From: Nitrospira defluvii
GTDB taxonomy: Bacteria > Nitrospirota > Nitrospiria > Nitrospirales > Nitrospiraceae
Direction: 5' to 3'
NCBI GenBank assembly: GCA_016199015.1
Contig: JACQHN010000240.1
Coordinates: 1 to 9,435 of the forward strand
DNA: 9,435 bases
Position numbers and translations under genes: made by a program. The notes below the pieces were generated by a model that worked only from the letters and a program-made list of their open reading frames with translations, did no database searches and was not told the DNA's origin. Positions 6,022 through 9,435 of the stretch are shown here, one piece after another (position 1 is the stretch's first letter; every line of letters begins with the position of its first letter).

Positions 6022-8160
6022 TTACGAAACGAGTGTATTCATCAACCACTGCTGGGCAGAACGAGCAGTTCGGCGGCCGGGGGTCTGCCGCCGGTAGGTA
6101 CCGTCTCGATGTAAAATCCAGGCGTGGGTATTGTCTTCGAGGTAGGGACGGAGGCCTTCATCGATGACCCGTTGCCGCAAGGTTTTATCCAGCACCGGAA
6201 AAGCGACTTCGATGCGTCTGAAAAAATTGCGATCCATCCAATCGGCGCTCGAGAGAAACACTCGGTCGTCGCCGTCGTTGAGAAAATAGAAGATCCGGCT
6301 GTGTTCGAGGAACTGTCCGATGATCGAACGCACGCGAATATGTTCCGAGAGTCCCGCGATGCCGGGCCGTAAGGCGCAGGGGCCGCGGACGATCAGGTCG
6401 ATCTTCACGCCGGCCTGGGAGGCTTTGTAGAGGGCTCGAATGATCTGCGGTTCGAGGAGCGCATTCATCTTGGCGATGATGTGGGCCGGGCGACCCTGCT
6501 TGGCACGGTCGGTTTCGCGGGCGATCCATTTCAGCAATGTGGTGTGCAAGGTGAACGGCGACTGCAGCAGATGTTTGAGCCGCCCTGGCCGTCCCAGCGA
6601 GGTGAGCTGTTGAAACACTCTCCGGACGTCACGCCCGATGGCTGCATCGCATGTGAGCAGGCCAAAATCGGTATAGAGTCGGGCGTTGCGGGCGTGATAG
6701 TTGCCGGTGCCAAGATGGGTATAGTGCCGAAGGAGCCGGCCTTCCCGTCGTAGCACCAGACTCATTTTGGCGTGCGTCTTATGCCCCACCACGCCATACA
6801 CCACATGGGCGCCCGCCTCCTCCAAATCGTGAGCGAGTTCGATGTTGGCCTCCTCGTCGAAACGGGCCCGGAGTTCGATCACGACGGTGACTTCCTTCCC
6901 GCCGCGCGCGGCATCCACCAGGGATTGCACGATCGCTGAATCCGCGCCGGTTCGATACAGTGTCTGCTTGATGGTGAGGACGTGCGGGTCCGTGGCTGCC
7001 TGGCGAAGGAATTCCGTCACCGGCGCGAAGGACTGGTAGGGATGATGCAGCAGAATGTCGCCCTGCCGGATGGCATCGAACCAGTCTTCGCTCGGTATTG
7101 GGGTCGTGGGAATGCTTGGCGTGAAGGGTTGAAACTTGAGGTCGGGACGTTCGACGAGGTCTGGTACCGTCATCAGTCGATGCAGATTCACCGGTCCATG
7201 ACATTGATACACATCGTGCGAATTGAGGTGGAATTGTTCCCGCAGGAAATACACCATGTCGGGGGGGCAGTTGTCCGTCACCTCGAGGCGGACCGCATCG
7301 CCGAATCGCCTGTCCGGCAGTTGGCCTTCGAGGGCTCGTCGAAGGTCGTCGACATCTTCCTCGTCCACAAAGAGATTGCTGTTCCGCGTGACACGAAACT
7401 GGTAACAGCCGGTCACGTGCATGCCCGGAAAGAGCTGGTGGACAAAGGCGTGGATGACCGACGACAGGAAGGCGAAATCATGCGGCCAGGTGCTGCTTCG
7501 CGCGGGGAGCCGGATCACGCGCGGGAGCGAACGCGGGACTTGCACGATGGCGGTGCCATTCGGGCGGCCGAAGGCGTCAGTGCCCTCCAGCGTGACCAAA
7601 AAGTTGAGACTCTTGTTGAGCAATTTCGGAAACGGATGCGCGGGATCCAACCCGACAGGGCTGAGGAGCGGAAGCAGTTCGCGTGAAAAGAACCGGCGCA
7701 TCCAGCGAATGTGCGACGGCATCCATTCCGCGCGCTTCAGAAACCGAATCCGCTGATCGGCCAGTTGTGGAATGAGTGCGTGATTCAAGACCGTGTACTG
7801 CTCTTGCACCAACTGGTGCGTGAGCGTGGCGATGCGGGTGAGCAGTTCGGACGGCGTCAGGCCGTCTGCGCCCCGTTGTTCGATTCCGTGGGTGACCTGC
7901 TCTTTCAGCCCCGCGACGCGGACTTCGAAGAATTCGTCGAGATTGGAACTCACGATGCACAGGAACTTCAATCGTTCCAGCAGAGGGACCTTGTGGTCTT
8001 TGGCCAGGTCAAGCACCCGGCGATTGAACTCCAGGAGGCTGAGCTCACGATTCAAAAACCATTCTGGCCGAGAGAGATCACTCGTGGCCGGCCGTGACGG
8101 GGGGACGTCAGGAGTTGAGGCGTGAGTCTGATTGTTTGGAGCGCTGTGCCGCGATGACAT
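6022..8160 (-). CDS. ppk1: Polyphosphate kinase 1
   Basis: PPK1 reversibly moves the gamma-phosphate of ATP to a growing inorganic polyphosphate chain. From the ATG at 8160 the protein has 712 residues, normal for the family; a TTG at 8166 is in frame but adds only two residues. The N-terminal domain shows the hallmark FLNRELSLLEFNRRVL and FLCIVSSNLDEFFEVRVAGL (about residues 35-86). The middle contains LLHHPYQSF and TLYRTG. The catalytic C-terminal half has KTHAKMSLV with the phospho-accepting histidine (His463, equivalent to E. coli His435), HLGTGNYHARNARLYTDFGLLT, and FLEHSRIFYFLNDG with the second conserved histidine (His620, equivalent to His592). VFLSSADWMDRN and RRIEVAFPV complete the family signature. 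The gene is intact. No ppx exopolyphosphatase gene is next to it; a secreted protein gene lies 103 bases upstream and a DksA-like gene downstream. A period-11 TTAAC-type repeat precedes it, which may indicate phosphate control. Confidence 0.98.
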   Translation of the reverse strand: MSSRHSAPNNQTHASTPDVPPSRPATSDLSRPEWFLNRELSLLEFNRRVLDLAKDHKVPLLERLKFLCIVSSNLDEFFEVRVAGLKEQVTHGIEQRGADGLTPSELLTRIATLTHQLVQEQYTVLNHALIPQLADQRIRFLKRAEWMPSHIRWMRRFFSRELLPLLSPVGLDPAHPFPKLLNKSLNFLVTLEGTDAFGRPNGTAIVQVPRSLPRVIRLPARSSTWPHDFAFLSSVIHAFVHQLFPGMHVTGCYQFRVTRNSNLFVDEEDVDDLRRALEGQLPDRRFGDAVRLEVTDNCPPDMVYFLREQFHLNSHDVYQCHGPVNLHRLMTVPDLVERPDLKFQPFTPSIPTTPIPSEDWFDAIRQGDILLHHPYQSFAPVTEFLRQAATDPHVLTIKQTLYRTGADSAIVQSLVDAARGGKEVTVVIELRARFDEEANIELAHDLEEAGAHVVYGVVGHKTHAKMSLVLRREGRLLRHYTHLGTGNYHARNARLYTDFGLLTCDAAIGRDVRRVFQQLTSLGRPGRLKHLLQSPFTLHTTLLKWIARETDRAKQGRPAHIIAKMNALLEPQIIRALYKASQAGVKIDLIVRGPCALRPGIAGLSEHIRVRSIIGQFLEHSRIFYFLNDGDDRVFLSSADWMDRNFFRRIEVAFPVLDKTLRQRVIDEGLRPYLEDNTHAWILHRDGTYRRQTPGRRTARSAQQWLMNTLVS

Positions 8161-8176
8161 AACCAAAAGGATCTGT

Positions 8177-8182
8177 AGTCTA
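8177..8182 (-). promoter_or_regulatory. Possible -10 element of ppk1
   Basis: On the minus strand TAGACT matches the -10 consensus at 4 of 6 positions and lies 21 bases downstream of the repeat at 8204-8221. There is no good -35 at the usual distance. It would give a very short leader of about 10 bases, and I see no clear ribosome-binding site before the ATG. Confidence 0.25.
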
Positions 8183-8203
8183 GCTCAGCCGTATGAGGCA
8201 ACG

Positions 8204-8221
8204 AATCAAGAAGCGGTTAAC
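8204..8221 (-). promoter_or_regulatory. Degenerate Pho-box-like repeat upstream of ppk1
   Basis: On the minus strand GTTAACC (8221-8215) is identical to the first half-site at both DksA-like genes. Eleven bases on comes CTTGATT (8210-8204), which matches CTTAACG of the 5958-5975 site at only 4 of 7 positions. It is 43 bases upstream of the ppk1 ATG. ppk is a Pho-regulon gene in several bacteria, which makes the position sensible, but the second half-site is weak. Confidence 0.4.
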
Positions 8222-8263
8222 TTTTACGCGATACCGCCTGGGTAGATGCGATGACGGCAGTTT

Positions 8264-9172
8264 TCACAAGGCACACCCGATACGGCCCGTGGAGACCACG
8301 AAGTTGTCCCAATAGCGTTGTTGGACCTGGGTGAAGGGCACGGAGGTCCAATACTGTTCGAGGTAGACGGCGTTGATGCCGTAGTCACTATAGGCGCCGA
8401 TCCAATTCAACCCGGTTCGTTGAGCCTCCGGCTGGTCGTCGATCCAATACTCGAACAGGCCGTCGGCGGCTTCGTGACTATTCAACTTCATGTGGATTTC
8501 GATGCAGAACCATTTGCCGACGTTGGTCGCGCTGAACAGGGGAGTCTTGCCGCCGGCCGCCCCGATCCATCGTAAGCGTGGAAAGTCGTTATACGTAGTC
8601 GTGCGCAAGGCGCCGAGTTCATCGGTTCCGCTGGCCGGGTCGAGATACAGCCGTTCGGGATCTGAACCGGGAAGGCCCCCGCTCCAGAGATGACCGATGG
8701 CGGCCTGCGCAAATCGGTCGCTGGAAAGAATGGTGGCTCTGGTCAGCTTATCGGCCCCGCCGCCGGTCCAACCAGGCTGGAGCCGCAGATCGAAACGCCA
8801 ATAGATGTCGCGGTACTGCGCGGTTCCGGCATCGACTGGTTTGATGTAGGCGCTCGGAGTCTTGCCGAACGCGAGGTGGAGAGATCCTCCATGTGGATCA
8901 CCGGGGAGGTACTCCGCGCGCATGCCGATCGACTGATCAATTCCCGCGCCGGCTTCGCGGACAAACCGGCCATGGCGCTGGTCGTATTCGAAATAGGTCT
9001 GGAGTCGATCGACTTCAAAATCGTCGCACCAGAGCCATTCCGGATGGCGGCTCTGCCAGTTCGTGCAGGCCGCTTCAGCCGGTTCTGCAGCAGCTGTCAA
9101 CGAACTCTCCTGGCCGAGCGACGCGATAACGAGCATCGCCGCTGCGAGGCCGCATCGCAGCCGGGTCATCAT
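8264..9172 (-). CDS. Secreted concanavalin-A-like (polysaccharide-lyase-like) protein
   Basis: This is a 302-residue protein starting with tandem ATG codons (9172 and 9169). A signal peptide with a positively charged start (MMTRLR) and a hydrophobic core (GLAAAMLVIASLG) probably ends near LTAAA, around residue 29. The mature part resembles the jelly-roll fold of concanavalin-A-like lectins/glucanases and heparin- or alginate-lyase-like proteins. Features are WLWCDDFE at its start (47-53), IYWRFDLRLQPGW (123-135), KWFCIEIHMKLNSHEAADGLFEYWIDDQ (220-247) and a final QRYWDNFVVSTGRIGC (285-300). Four mature cysteines (36, 49, 223, 300) could form two disulfides. I cannot identify catalytic residues, so enzyme versus carbohydrate-binding role is open. 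Its start lies 2 bases beyond the ilvD stop, so it is probably translated from the ilvD message, although the two products have no obvious shared task. Confidence 0.75.
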   Translation of the reverse strand: MMTRLRCGLAAAMLVIASLGQESSLTAAAEPAEAACTNWQSRHPEWLWCDDFEVDRLQTYFEYDQRHGRFVREAGAGIDQSIGMRAEYLPGDPHGGSLHLAFGKTPSAYIKPVDAGTAQYRDIYWRFDLRLQPGWTGGGADKLTRATILSSDRFAQAAIGHLWSGGLPGSDPERLYLDPASGTDELGALRTTTYNDFPRLRWIGAAGGKTPLFSATNVGKWFCIEIHMKLNSHEAADGLFEYWIDDQPEAQRTGLNWIGAYSDYGINAVYLEQYWTSVPFTQVQQRYWDNFVVSTGRIGCAL

Positions 9173-9174
9173 GC

Positions 9175-9435
9175 CTAGCTCGTCACCGCGCCTTCGGATG
9201 CGGAGGACACGTGGCGGGCATATTTCCCCATCACCCCCGACAGGTACCGGGGCGCAGGATACTTCACTTTTTTAAGCCGCGCAGTGATTTCCTTCTGAGT
9301 CAGTTGAACATCCAGCCTGCGCTTCGCAATGTCGAAGGTGATGATATCGCCGTTCTTCACGGCGCCGATCGGACCGCCCTTGACGGCTTCCGGCGCCACA
9401 TGTCCTGCCATCAAACCGTGCGTCGCTCCGGAAAA
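9175..9435 (-). CDS. ilvD: Dihydroxy-acid dehydratase, C-terminal part (runs off the window edge)
   Basis: The last 86 residues are present; the frame stays open to base 9435, so the gene starts outside the window. The enzyme dehydrates 2,3-dihydroxy-3-methyl acids in isoleucine and valine synthesis and carries an Fe-S cluster. The visible part is characteristic: FSGATHGLMAGHVAPEA, including the conserved Ser-Gly of the family's GRFSG motif, then GGPIGAVKNGDIITFDIAKRRLDV, and the ending GVMGKYARHVSSASEGAVT. The cluster-binding cysteines belong to the missing N-terminal and middle parts. The TAG stop is followed after two bases by the ATG of the secreted protein gene, so the two are probably one transcript. 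Confidence 0.96.
   Translation of the reverse strand, partial: FSGATHGLMAGHVAPEAVKGGPIGAVKNGDIITFDIAKRRLDVQLTQKEITARLKKVKYPAPRYLSGVMGKYARHVSSASEGAVTS

Noticed and set aside
5345..6114. Plus-strand frames over the minus-strand DksA-like gene (5345-5686, 5403-5786, 5683-6114)
   Set aside because: They run through the intrinsic terminator and antisense to a zinc-finger gene with all ligands intact.
6982..7686. 234-codon plus-strand frame opposite ppk1
   Set aside because: It lies entirely antisense to the catalytic and middle domains of an intact PPK1 and has no recognisable motif or ribosome-binding site.
8690..9178. 162-codon plus-strand frame opposite the secreted protein gene
   Set aside because: The minus strand carries a signal peptide and jelly-roll-like motifs, whereas this frame shows none.

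Overview
The window looks like chromosome from a high-GC, Gram-negative-type bacterium with lipoproteins and secreted proteins. The gene content, the dispersed-repeat-like palindrome after the TPR gene and the fused Gfo/Idh/MocA-SDR protein make me think of Nitrospira or a relative. That placement is an inference from general impression; no rRNA or other taxonomic marker is present.

Layout. Bases 1-1665 (+) hold the 3' part of a fused oxidoreductase: a Gfo/Idh/MocA C-terminal domain followed by an extended short-chain dehydrogenase (SDR). Next comes a TPR lipoprotein of the kinesin-light-chain repeat type (1900-3147, +). A 537-base gap follows. It contains a nested inverted-repeat element (about 3151-3380, possibly to 3459), a 14-bp tandem duplication and a plausible promoter. 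That promoter serves a small predicted lipoprotein of unknown function (3685-4437, +). Two paralogous TraR/DksA-type C4 zinc-finger genes then face each other: 4619-5020 (+) and 5487-5879 (-). A strong intrinsic terminator for the minus-strand copy lies in the gap between them. Upstream of the second copy, on the same strand, is polyphosphate kinase 1 (6022-8160, -). Before it, also on the minus strand, are a secreted concanavalin-A-like (polysaccharide-lyase-like) protein (8264-9172) and the C-terminal end of dihydroxy-acid dehydratase ilvD (9175 to the window edge). Only 2 bases separate those last two genes.

How it fits together. The most interesting signal is regulatory. Both DksA-like genes and ppk1 carry, upstream of their starts, a direct repeat of a TTAAC-type heptamer with an 11-bp period (GTTAACC-N4-GTTAACC, GTTAACC-N4-CTTAACG and the weaker GTTAACC-N4-CTTGATT). 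Period 11 is the geometry of Pho boxes bound by PhoB/PhoP/SphR-type response regulators, and TTAACC-like half-sites are known in some phyla. The two DksA paralogues also share further conserved promoter positions in an ungapped alignment. This suggests that polyphosphate synthesis and two DksA-type RNA-polymerase regulators may be controlled together, perhaps by phosphate status. This is a hypothesis from sequence and has not been tested. Nothing in the window looks like a phage, CRISPR array, IS transposase, tRNA or rRNA.
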